A stretch of DNA of 64,000 nt from assembly GCA_946621465.1 (NCBI GenBank), contig CAMOOO010000001.1, positions 634,386 through 698,385 on the forward strand. The letters are read 5' to 3'. Below are positions 42,712-52,800 of the stretch, in pieces. The notes under the pieces are model-generated. The model searched no databases, had not been told where the DNA came from, and saw only the letters and a program-made list of their open reading frames with translations. Each line of letters starts with the position of its first letter. Within the stretch, counting starts at the first letter, position 1. Made by a program: the position numbers and the translations under genes. This DNA comes from an uncultured Clostridia bacterium (GTDB taxonomy: Bacteria; Bacillota; Clostridia; Christensenellales; DTU072).

Positions 42712-43632
42712 ATGAATAATTTAGCTTCTTTGTTACATGAACAGGAATTGTTAAAGTCGAGAATCGGGAAAATAACCTATGGTTCCGTTGAGATAAGAGA
42801 AAGGGACGCGAAGAAATACATTTACGTTCATTTCCGTGAGGACGGTATCAATCAAACGAAATACGTTGGAGAATACACGCAAGAACTTTATAACATCATT
42901 CTCGAAAACAACCAGCTTGTTAAGCAGTATAAGAAAAGATTGAAAGAGATTCAAAAAGAGCTGGGCGCTATGCAATACTCGTCTACAGAGTTAGATGACT
43001 CCGTTAAACTTAACATTGACCTTGCCAGAAGAAACCTTGTCGATTCAATTTATAAACAAGCAATGTTGGAAGGTGTGGCAACCACATATTCCGATACGGA
43101 AACGATCGTAAACGGTGGTTTGGTAAAAGATATGACCGCTTCCGATATTTCAAAAGTCGTCAACTTAAAGCACGCATGGGAGTTTATCTTGGGCGAAGGC
43201 GTTATTACCTATCCGACCAATTATGCAGTGCTTTGCCAAATCAATGAAATCGTAGAAGAAGGCTTTTCTTACACTGCCGGAAAACTTCGTAGCATACCCG
43301 TTACCATCGGCGGATCGAAATACATTCCACCGCTTCCGTTTGAAACGCAAATCAGAGAAGAGCTTATCGATATCTTATCTAAACCGGCTTCCTATGAGGT
43401 TGCTATTGAACTGTTGTTATACGTTATGAAAAAACAACTCTTCTTGGATGGAAACAAACGAACGGCAGTGATCTTTGCCAATCATTATCTTGTAAGCCGC
43501 GGTATGGGAATTGTGGTTATTCCGGCGGAACTTGTTTCGGAATACAAAAAACTTTTGATTCAATATTACGAAACGGACGATCCGCAAATCAAAGAATTTC
43601 TGATGGAGAAGTGCTTAACAAAGCTAAAATAG
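42712..43632 (+). CDS. Fic-family protein with altered catalytic motif
   Basis: The 306-residue protein has an N-terminal region (1-~95) that is charged and partly coiled (YKKRLKEIQKELG), then a Fic domain. The Fic core reads QLFLDGNKRTAV, so the catalytic His of HxFxDGNKRT is Gln. A region like the inhibitory helix contains AMLEGVATTYSDTE. Active Fic enzymes transfer AMP or other groups to proteins; loss of His makes transfer doubtful. AAGGAG lies 6 bases before the ATG at 42712. It is flanked by twin operators and its own terminator, consistent with a toxin-like or regulatory module. Confidence 0.75.
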   Translation: MNNLASLLHEQELLKSRIGKITYGSVEIRERDAKKYIYVHFREDGINQTKYVGEYTQELYNIILENNQLVKQYKKRLKEIQKELGAMQYSSTELDDSVKLNIDLARRNLVDSIYKQAMLEGVATTYSDTETIVNGGLVKDMTASDISKVVNLKHAWEFILGEGVITYPTNYAVLCQINEIVEEGFSYTAGKLRSIPVTIGGSKYIPPLPFETQIREELIDILSKPASYEVAIELLLYVMKKQLFLDGNKRTAVIFANHYLVSRGMGIVVIPAELVSEYKKLLIQYYETDDPQIKEFLMEKCLTKLK

Positions 43633-43663
43633 CTTTATAACAATCAACAGAATTATTAAAAGG

Positions 43664-43688
43664 CAGACAGGTTATCCTGTCTGTTTTT
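43664..43688 (+). terminator. Intrinsic terminator after the Fic gene
   Basis: CAGACAGG (43664-43671), loop TTAT, CCTGTCTG (43676-43683), then a T-run. Confidence 0.93.
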
Positions 43689-43715
43689 ATTTATCAAAAA
43701 GGAGGTATATACCAA

Positions 43716-45536
43716 ATGAAAGAATTAAACTTAAAAGCAGTCAATAAGCAGGAAGAAGTCATTCTTGCTTTCCTGAAAGAAAACGCCGGTGACCTTCTCG
43801 CAGAGAAGATAAATAACGGCGTCCGGATCGAGAAAGACGGCAAGCAGCTAATCAATAAAAAGACTCTCTCCGGCTTTATGAAATATGCTTGCGACCAAGC
43901 AAAAGAACAAGCACCGAAAGGTGCAACAAGTGCCTGCATGGACAACGAAACCATCTATGGTTGGGCGGTTCATTACTTCGAGGAAGATAGCATAGAAGAA
44001 ACGCTGCTAAACCAAGATGGAACGGAATATAAAGCCGCTAAGCCCAAACCCATTACGCCGGAACAAACACCCGTTAAAACCGCTTCTAAAAAGCCTGAAG
44101 GACCTGTCCAATTCTCATTATTCGACCTTGCGGAAGAAGAAACGAAAGAGGAAGAACAGGAAACTGTAGAAGATATTACGGAAACCGAAACAAACGAAAT
44201 CGAGAAACTGAAAGGCAGCCCATTATATCAACAATATATGTCGTTTCAAGACAAATATCCGGACTGTATCGTTGCTCTTCGTGTAGGTGATTTCTATGAA
44301 ATATTCGGGGAGAATGCAAGGAAGGTTTCGGAAGCTATCGACCTTACTTTAACCGGTAGAGATTGTGGACTTCCTGAACGTGTTCCGATGGTTGGTTATC
44401 CCTATCATGTAGCGGATATTTACGTCGCAAAACTCGTCGATAAAGGATATAAAATCGCTATCGTCGAGTCAATGGATCACTATCAAATTATTCCCCCCAA
44501 AAGTGAGGGAATAACCAGAGAAAAGAAATGGTATGAGGGCTACGATTGGGGATATCAAAATGACAATACGTTTGATCCCTACGCTCTGGTAATCAATCCG
44601 GAATATGCCCTGAAGTTCCCGGAGTTCAAGTACAGCGCTGCCGACAAGTACGGGTACGTTGACATTCTGAAATACCTTCGTATGTATCGGAAATATCCGG
44701 AAGCCGAATACTTTGTAAAAATGGGTTTACAGGGATATGCAATCAGTAAAATGCTTTTACAAAGAGCCCATAAAGACATGGCTTTTCGCAAGTGGCTGTT
44801 TCGAAACAAAGACGAAATAAAAATGCGGGGGTATTATGTAGAAACCATAATTAAATCGTATAAAGAGAATACTCCCCTTGATGAAACGGAAAGATACCTG
44901 CGGTTAAAGAAGAAATTCGATACCGGCAAAGGTGCCGCACACATACGAGAAGTTTTCGGACAGGATCTCCGACCTTTCTTTACCTACTGCGCACAAAAGA
45001 ATATAACCTACGGTCTGTATGGTGATTATCTGGACGCTTGCCTATATTTGAAGCTGGATATGACAGAACCGAAAAACAGATTTCCTCATGACTTTATGAG
45101 ATGGCACGATATACGGATAGACGAATGCAAAGCTGCCAAAGCAAGAGAAGACGCAAAGCTGAGAAAAGATTTCTATGCCAAATTCCTTGAAGTCGCGCAG
45201 AAGTATATCGGTATGCAATATGACAAGAAGGCAAATTACATAGTCGTAATCGCTCAAAGCCCGAATGATTTACGAATTGAAGGTGAGAAACTTCATCACT
45301 GTGTCGGGAGTATGAACTATGATCAAAGGTTTGTCCGGGAAGACAGTTTGATATTTTTCGTCCGGACAAAAGATAATCCCCAAACGCCTTACGTAACGTT
45401 GGAATATTCTCCCAAAGAAAAGAAGTTATTACAATGCCACGGGGATAACAACAAACGTCCGGATGATGAAACAATGAACTTTATCAATAAAAAATGGCTT
45501 CCTTACGCCAGAAAACAATTAAAACAAATAGCATAA
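43716..45536 (+). CDS. PcfK-MutS domain I-PcfJ fusion protein of a mobile element
   Basis: The 606-residue product joins three parts. Residues 1-100 are PcfK-like (ETIYGWAVHYFEED). After an acidic linker, residues 168-252 match MutS domain I, including GDFYEIF with the Phe-x-Glu mismatch-reading pair (F193, E195), RVPMVGYPYH and AIVE. The C-terminal ~110 residues are PcfJ-like (EGEKLHHCVGSM, LLQCHGDNNKRP). PcfJ and PcfK are accessory proteins of conjugative plasmids such as pCF10. The lever, clamp and ATPase domains of real MutS are absent. AAAGGAGG lies 10 bases before the ATG. Confidence 0.85.
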   Translation: MKELNLKAVNKQEEVILAFLKENAGDLLAEKINNGVRIEKDGKQLINKKTLSGFMKYACDQAKEQAPKGATSACMDNETIYGWAVHYFEEDSIEETLLNQDGTEYKAAKPKPITPEQTPVKTASKKPEGPVQFSLFDLAEEETKEEEQETVEDITETETNEIEKLKGSPLYQQYMSFQDKYPDCIVALRVGDFYEIFGENARKVSEAIDLTLTGRDCGLPERVPMVGYPYHVADIYVAKLVDKGYKIAIVESMDHYQIIPPKSEGITREKKWYEGYDWGYQNDNTFDPYALVINPEYALKFPEFKYSAADKYGYVDILKYLRMYRKYPEAEYFVKMGLQGYAISKMLLQRAHKDMAFRKWLFRNKDEIKMRGYYVETIIKSYKENTPLDETERYLRLKKKFDTGKGAAHIREVFGQDLRPFFTYCAQKNITYGLYGDYLDACLYLKLDMTEPKNRFPHDFMRWHDIRIDECKAAKAREDAKLRKDFYAKFLEVAQKYIGMQYDKKANYIVVIAQSPNDLRIEGEKLHHCVGSMNYDQRFVREDSLIFFVRTKDNPQTPYVTLEYSPKEKKLLQCHGDNNKRPDDETMNFINKKWLPYARKQLKQIA

Positions 45537-45608
45537 AGGAGGCAACGTAACGTTGCATCCAATAGCGAAAACAAAATTATTACAAATAATCAAAGGAGAT
45601 TCTTATAT

Positions 45609-45935
45609 ATGGAAAACAATTACTTCAGAATTGCAGGGTACTATCAAAAAGAAGACTTTTCTTTCATTATGGATTGCTTCGGCAAGTTTGAAAAGCTATG
45701 GCAGTTCAGTGTGTTTGTCCGAGATAAAGGAATCAATGTTCTTGAAGTATCAAAAGACGGTAACTTCCTTGACGGGAATATGGATCGTGTGGAATATGAC
45801 AAAGAGAACGTCATTCTTCGGGCAACACAAAAAGGTAAACCCGATTACGTCCCATACGAAGTAAACGGCACCGACTATAAAGCCGTAAAAGTAGATAACT
45901 GTATCTACATACCGGATAAAGAAGCTGTCATGTAA
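45609..45935 (+). CDS. Small mobile-element protein, function unknown
   Basis: The 108-residue acidic protein (MENNYFRIAGYYQKEDFSFI...) has no membrane segment or known motif that I recognise. Two tracts, EKLWQFSVFVRDKGINVLEV and AVKVDNCIYIPDKEAVM, suggest an alpha/beta fold. AAAGGAG lies 10 bases before the ATG. It follows the PcfK-MutS-PcfJ gene by 72 bp on the same strand and is followed by a terminator, so the two probably form one transcript. Between them is a perfect dyad, GCAACGT-A-ACGTTGC (45542-45556). Confidence 0.65.
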   Translation: MENNYFRIAGYYQKEDFSFIMDCFGKFEKLWQFSVFVRDKGINVLEVSKDGNFLDGNMDRVEYDKENVILRATQKGKPDYVPYEVNGTDYKAVKVDNCIYIPDKEAVM

Positions 45936-45941
45936 AGTCGA

Positions 45942-45975
45942 AGCCGGGAGTGATTATGCGCTCTCGGCTATTTTT
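45942..45975 (+). terminator. Intrinsic terminator ending the mobile-element transcript
   Basis: AGCCGGGAG (45942-45950) pairs with CTCTCGGCT (45961-45969) with one G-U pair, followed by a T-run. Confidence 0.88.
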
Positions 45976-46035
45976 ATGCTGTTTGAAAACGTTTATAATA
46001 CCCTTTCAAATGGTAGTGGTTACTGTTAAGAGTAA

Positions 46036-46071
46036 TAAGAAAAATGAGGTGCCGCAGTTGCAACACCTCAT
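46036..46071 (-). terminator. Intrinsic terminator ending the giant-protein operon
   Basis: ATGAGGTG (46044-46051) pairs with CACCTCAT (46064-46071); on the minus strand the stem is followed by a T-rich tract. Confidence 0.8.
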
Positions 46072-46100
46072 TGATATGGTTATTATCGCTTCGTTTCCGA

Positions 46101-46853
46101 TTACACTTTCTTGACGGTTCCGCCGGTGGCGATGACCATCTTAACGGCTTCGATGGAATAGTCTTGCAGTTCTACGTGCAGGACTTTATCCAGTTTGCCA
46201 CGCGCAAGCAACTTCACTTGACCGATGGAAATCGGAATAAGTTTTTTCTCTTTCAAGCGTTCGATGGTGACCGTTTCACCTGTCTCGAAATTCGCCGACA
46301 AAGTATCTACGTTGATGATACCTTTCTTGCCGGTGGCTTTGGCACCTCTGCTTTCCACGATAATGGCGCTTGCCGCGACTTCGTCTTCGATCATTTTGAT
46401 CGCTTCCGCTACCGTCACTTGTTTGACTGTCTTAATCGGAGCAAAAGTTTTCTTTTGGACCTTTGCGCCGGTGTAGACAGCAATCGTGCGATCGATCATG
46501 TCCTTGACCTCTTCGTCGGTAATGCTGTCGTCGATGACTACCGAGTACCATCTGTCTTTTGCCTTCGGGAAAGCACTCTTACGTACGGTCTCGTAGTCTT
46601 TAGCGAGTTCTTCGCCAAGCTCATCCTTCGTCTTGAGAAGGAGCATCGTCGCGCCTTCGGTCTCGTAGACGTAGATGAAGCAAACGTCCTTTCCGTTCTC
46701 CGCCTTCACGAAGTGCGTATCGGCAAGGGGCAGGCCCGTCTTGGTGAAGTTTCCGCGAGCGTTGAGTTTAATGGAGTCAGGATACTTTTCCGTAAGATAC
46801 GCCTTAACGTAAGCCTTGGTGATCTTTTCGCTACGGTGAGCGGTCGCCGCCAT
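46101..46853 (-). CDS. YjbR/MmcQ-like domain fused to a ribosomal protein uL15-like C-terminus
   Basis: In this 250-residue protein, residues about 45-128 resemble the MmcQ/YjbR family, ending in WYSVVIDDSITDEEVKDMID. Residues 183-250 resemble the C-terminal half of ribosomal protein uL15: a TGETVTIERLKEKKLI segment, then LLARGKLDKVLHVELQDYS and a closing ATGGTVKKV. A normal L15 has a glycine-rich N-terminal arm that is absent here, so this is unlikely to be the ribosomal copy. It lies 20 bp after the giant surface-protein gene, in the same transcript. Its function is unknown. Confidence 0.72.
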   Translation of the reverse strand: MAATAHRSEKITKAYVKAYLTEKYPDSIKLNARGNFTKTGLPLADTHFVKAENGKDVCFIYVYETEGATMLLLKTKDELGEELAKDYETVRKSAFPKAKDRWYSVVIDDSITDEEVKDMIDRTIAVYTGAKVQKKTFAPIKTVKQVTVAEAIKMIEDEVAASAIIVESRGAKATGKKGIINVDTLSANFETGETVTIERLKEKKLIPISIGQVKLLARGKLDKVLHVELQDYSIEAVKMVIATGGTVKKV

Positions 46854-46873
46854 GGCAAGGGTCTCTTTTAAGG

Positions 46874-49800
46874 TTATTTCTTCCTCTTTTTCTTCTTCGA
46901 CGTCGTTTTGTCCTTCTTTACGTCCTTACCGGGTCCGTAAAGGATGAACAGTAAAGCGTCGATGGCACAAAGTCCGAAACTGAGCGCAGAAATTACGCCC
47001 GGCATCACGGCAACGATGACGATCGCCGCAACAATAACAGCCGCGGAAGCCGCAAGTCCGATGTAGCAGAGGAGCTTTCTATTCTTGCCGAATACTTTTG
47101 TCAGTACAATGAACGCGGCAAAATAGAGAAGAACGATCATTCCGAAGATAAAGGATATCCAGCCGATATTGAAGTTCACGTCTTCGATAACAACGATATA
47201 ATCGGAGAAGTGATTGGTCTCGAAGACAATTTTTCCATCGACAAACGTGGCGTTCATATCTATACGATTACCATCTTGATCGACGTAATACACTTTCACG
47301 ATTTTTCCTTTCGGAATCTCTTTATCGTAATCGAGGGTAATGGTCGCTTTACCACTTGCAAACGTCACACCGTTACTGAGAGAAACTCTGACGATTACTT
47401 CTGCATCCTTAAAGTTTTCCGGCGTAATCGCTTGTTCTTCTTCAACGTAGGTCACGTTCAGTACCAATTCGACTTCTTCTTCTGCCGCCGAAATTTCTTC
47501 AATCGCGGCTTCGTCAAACACTACGATCGTCGAACCGATAAACGCCTTTATTTCCTTGCTTTCGCTCTCGTCATCTTTTGCATTCTTGAATATCTCCGTC
47601 ATACTCGTGCCTGCTTGGGCGTTTTCGACCGAAATGATTTTACCGTGCGTATTCGTGCCGCTTTCATCGTTCAAAATGGGTGCCGTTTCTTTAACAAAAA
47701 CGTCGATTGTCGTTTCAGCGGCGAGATAGTTCGTCCCTTCGGTGACTTTAACGACAACGGTATGCTTACCCGCTTCTTTTACGACGTTGTTTTCGTAAGA
47801 AATTTCGCCGTCGCCCAAAGCCGTAGCACCGTCAACCGTAAAGTTAGTTCCGTTATAAGTATACTCCTTAACGACGTTATCCGTATTGATGGTATTAACT
47901 TTCTTTTGGATGGTATAAACGCCCGTACCGGTAATGGTAACGGCATAGTTGCCGTCTAACGCATCGTCGTGTGTTGCCGTGATGACGTAAGTACCGACAT
48001 TGTTACCTTCTTCTCTCGTAAGAGTAATACCCGTCAAGGTCTCTTCTCCGACAAGTCCGGTAGCTTTGTACGTCAAAGTCGCTTCGTCATCGCCATAGGT
48101 GATAGTCTTATTATCAGGCGTAACGGTAACGGCTTTTTGGTTGATCGTGTATATGCCGTTTACGGGAGTTACAATATAATTACTGTTGCCGACAACGTTT
48201 ACCGTAATAACGTACTCGCCCGCATTTACGCCTTGTTCCCTGGTCAAAACAAACACTTCGCTATCTTCATCGGGCAACACGTAGACGCCGTTTCCGTCGG
48301 TGATTTGCGCAGTCAGACCTACAATTGATTCACCATATACCGAAGATTTGTCGTCCGCAGTGATCGTGATCGCTTTTGCCTCGATAGCATAGTCCGGAAC
48401 GTTATAGTCGTTATCCAAAACGTAGTTTTCGTATTCGGAACCGTCTGCGGCAAGGTTTTGTGCGTAAACGATAAACTCGGTCGAAGAGAACACGTCGGTT
48501 TGGGTCTCTGCACCGATCGTGATGACTTCGTCGTTTGCTCCGATCGCCTTAACCACGAACGTGTGTTCTTGTCCGTCATAGATAATCGACGTTGCTTCGG
48601 TAACGATCACTCCGTCAACGTACAACTCGAGCGTGACCGCTTTTGCATTGACGGTGACGATGACGTTATCTTGGACCGTTTCGTAATTATCTGTATCGTT
48701 CGGCGTAAAGGTCGCGGCAAATTGATTATTGCCGACCATGCCTACTCTCGATGCGGGCGCATTCCAAGTCCAACCTGACGTCAAAACAACGCCGTTAAGC
48801 GTATCGCCATAGGTCGCAGTCAGTCCGGTAGGAACAGTGTAAGCGGGCGTAGCCTTCTCGATGGTTACGATCAATTCCAGTTCAACCATATCGTAGTTGT
48901 CGGTGTCGTTCGGCGTAAAGGTTGCCGCAAATGCACGAGAACCGACGACGCCAACGTTGGTTGTAGGCGCATTCCAAGTCCAACCCGTTGTCAAAACAAC
49001 GTCGTTAAGAGTATCGCCATAGGTTGCGGAAAGTCCGATAGGAGCGGTGTACTCGGGAGTAGCTTTATTGATGGTCACTGTTACGTCAAAGGTCGCTTCA
49101 GCGTAATCTTCGGTTTCCGCCGCCGTAACGGTAATTGTTGCCGTGCCTGCCTTGACGATCGTGATCTCGCCTGTTTGAGCGTTGATCGTTACCGCGTCGC
49201 CGCTTGTTAGCGCATAGGAAATATCGCCGTCGCCCGTTGTATTTGCCGCAATAGACAAACCGGTATCTCCGTAGGTGGCAGTGATGGTCGCTTCCGTGGA
49301 AATCGTCTGCTCTTCCTTGAACGTGGGCGTGATGGTCACGGTAACGATGTAGTCGTTATAGTTGGTCGCGCCGCTGACGGCAACGGTAAAGGTCTTCGCC
49401 GTCAACTCCGTCTCTTGATAGTCTTTTGCGGAAGTCAACGTCACTTTGCCGTTTGCGATCTCACCTATGGTGAAGAACGCGTCGTTGTCGCTTGTTACGA
49501 TGCCGTAGCTTGCGCCGTCGGGCAAGGTGGGAAGTGTTACGACAGAGGTTTTACCCATCATACCTATCAACGTCGCATTTGCGGATTTGTTTCCGGTATA
49601 ATCGACTTTGTTGATCGTCACAGTCGTTCCTGCATAGGTGCTTTGGGAAAGCACATAGTTATTGTTTTGCAGTACGACGGTCACGGTCGCGGTCTTGTTG
49701 CCTGCCGTGTCGTCGCTCATTTGTGCCGTCGCCGTATAATCGGTATTTATCGTAAGGATAGCTCCGTCGAAAGTCACCGCGCTGACCGAAACAGCCACGT

Positions 49801-52800
49801 TTCCTTCCGCATAGTCGCGGGAAACGAGGGTCGCACCCGTGATGGTGATCGTCTTGGGTTCGACGGTGACGGTCACGTCGATATCCTCTACGACTTTATA
49901 ATTCGTTGTATCGGCAGGCGTAAAGGTCACTTTGAACGTACGACTTCCTATGTCTCCAACGGAGAGCGTATTATTCGTCCAAGCAAATCCGCCCGTAAGC
50001 ATTACGTTCGCAAGCGTTTGTCCGTATGTTGCGGTCAAATTCGCGGGTACAGTGTACGAAGGCGTCGCTTTCTCGATCGTTACAGTCACGTTCTTGGTTG
50101 CCGGCGCGTAGGTTTCGGTCTGAGAAGCCGTTACGGTGATGACTGCGGTGCCTGCCTTGACGATGGTGAGGTTGCCCTCGGCATCAACGGTGACCGCGTC
50201 GCCACTCTTGACCGCGTAACTCAAAGTACCCTCGCCAACGGTAACTTCGGCGTTGATCTTCAAGCCGGTATCGCCGTAGGTAGCGGTCACATCGTCAGCC
50301 ACGATGGTCTGCGGATCGCCAAGAGACTCGAGGATGGTAAACGTACCGGTACGGACTTCCTGCACGTCGTAGTTGGGATTGTCACCCATGACTACTGTGA
50401 TGGTGTAGGTGTCCATTACTTCGCCTTCCTCACGAGAGATGGTATAATTGAGGGTATCGCCTTCGACGATGCCACCCTCATATACGTTGAGCGCGCGTGT
50501 TAACTCGTTAGTAACTGTGCTATCCTGCGTCACGTCGCCTTCAGACGTGATCACGACGTTATCTACCGCAAAGAAATCACCGTTATTATCGACGCTGCCG
50601 TCCTTCGAATAAGCCCACGTGATGGTATGTTCGCCTGCTGTCAGCTCGCAGGAGTAAGTCTGCCAATCTCCTACATTGGATACTTTTAATTTTTCAGCGC
50701 CGTCCAGCCTGAAATAGCACCAATCACTCCAATTTTCGGTGCCATACTTATAGTTGAACGACAATGTGCCCGCCTCTGCCAGCGTAACTTTGAGCGTCAA
50801 GGTGGAAGTGGTGCTGCTTCGACCGCCGTTTCCTGACTTGACGTAGACACGATCGCCCTCGGTGACAATCTGCCACGGATAGGTTGTGTCGTTATCAAAG
50901 CACAACCCTGCGCAGACGCTATCGTAAGACACGGTAAGATCGGGTTCTTCTTCCCCTTCGTGGATCTCCTTATCATCTGCAATAACGATGATGGGGCGTT
51001 TTGTGATGTGGAATTCGCTGACCTCTACGTCATGCCCGTCCAGCGACACAACAGCGGTATACGCGCCGACGTTTTTCGCTTCGGCGACCTCTTCGCCATT
51101 CACGTAATATGTGACCGTGGGAATGGGCAAACCGTTTACCTCGGTCCAGTTGTCGGAGCAGGTGTAGGGCTTGGCATTCTGCCCGTCGTACATCTTATCC
51201 ACCGCTTCTGGGTGCAGAGTCAGAGAACTGTGGGGACAGCCCGGCACGCCGCAAGTCGCGGTGAATACGTGGGTATCCTCATTATATGCGATGCTCCAGT
51301 TATGGACGTGCTTCCACTGTGCGTAGAAGGTGGTGTTGCCAAGGACTTCAAAAATATCGCCGGGCTGGTAAGCGTCGCCGGTCCCGTCCGCTTTGGTGTT
51401 CCAGCCGTTGAAAACGAGATTTGGCTTGGAAAAACCGCTGCCGTCGGCGATCTCCATGTGGCTCTTGACGTAGAACGTGCCGCCTGCGCTTCCTGTTCCG
51501 CCGTTGGCGTTGTAAACAACGGTGTAGGTCTGGTAGGGGTTGAGAACGTCACTGGGACGTGCAATGAACACCGGCATTCCGCTCATTTCACTGTCATCGA
51601 ACAGCCAGTCCGCTCTGGTGTTTTGTATCGCCACGTATCTCGAAGTATATTGGACATAACTGCAACTTTCGTTGTCCCCGGTGAATACGACCATGCCCCG
51701 TGGGTAGCGGTTGATATTGGAGAGGATCCACAGCACGGCATCCAATTCGGTGCATGACACGGCGGTCAATTCCTCGCGGCTCACGACGTTTTCGAATTCC
51801 ACGCCGGATACCATTTGCGTGCTGCCGGCGCCCTTTATGTATACTTCGCCCATAGCATTGGAAATCCTATCGGTCAATTCATTTAAATCGAACTCTTGGA
51901 TTTCCCATCTGGAATACATATATACGAAGCAGACTGCGTATTCCGTATTATCATCATATTGCTTACCATATACAACGATCTTTTCCGCCCACGGATCGCC
52001 CGACCTCAGCATATCCGCATTGGCGGATATCCATGCATACGCTTCTGCGGCGGAGCACGTACTCAAAGTATTCAATGCCGTGGAGTCGGTGACCTTGACG
52101 AAGTTGGGAACTTGGACGTTATTGGCGATGACGCCCTCGATATAGGGTATCTCGTACACAACGTTGGCCGTAATGCCACTGCCGCCGTCATTAAGGGTAA
52201 ACTCCGCCCAATACTTGCCTGCGTCGACGGGAGCTGAGGTCAAGGACTCACCCCTCTCTCCGACTGCGGTCGCCGTGTAATAGCAAATCTCCGGCATACT
52301 GTACTTGTCTATCTCACCCGTAATGGTCGCATTGGGCATGCCGTAGCCCGTGGCAGCTCTTTCGGGCGCAACGATGGTCAAAGTGACCGTGCGCTCTATG
52401 CCTTCCAGCGGACAGTCGTCTTCGGCAGTGCTCACACACTTTACGGTGACGGTATCGCCGTTATTCTCTATGCACTCAAAGACGTGTTGGTGGGGCGTGT
52501 AACGCGCATAGACGGTGGCATGATTGTTAAAGAGCGTGTTCCCGGTAATCAACTCGCCACCCGTCGGAGAGGAATACCAGCCCCTGAAGAACAGGGTCGG
52601 AACATTTTGTGACGGAGTTGGTTGTCCCTCGGGAAGGGTGATGTAACCGTCAATGTCGGTGGTAACGTCGGCAAATTCTCCTGTGCCGCCGTTGACGTCA
52701 AAGGAAACCTTATAGAGGTAACGAACATCCGCTTGTACGGGGGTTCCGTCGATCTCACCCGCCGTGAAAGTAACGGACAGACCGTCTATCCGGGACTCCT

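Noticed and set aside
45553..45864. 103-codon frame starting with TTG after the fusion gene
   Set aside because: It has a ribosome-like AAAGGAGG upstream, but most of it overlaps the better-supported gene at 45609-45935 in another frame and its composition is not protein-like.
46044..46871. 275-codon plus-strand frame
   Set aside because: It is antisense to the YjbR-L15 gene and shows mirror composition, not a protein family.
48670..50350. CRISPR-like array in the giant gene
   Set aside because: The repeats are in frame, 210 bp long and encode Ig domains; no short repeats with unique spacers are present.
49415..50503. Long plus-strand frames inside the giant gene, including 362 and 385 codons
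   Set aside because: They are antisense to repeat-rich coding sequence; long shadows are expected there.
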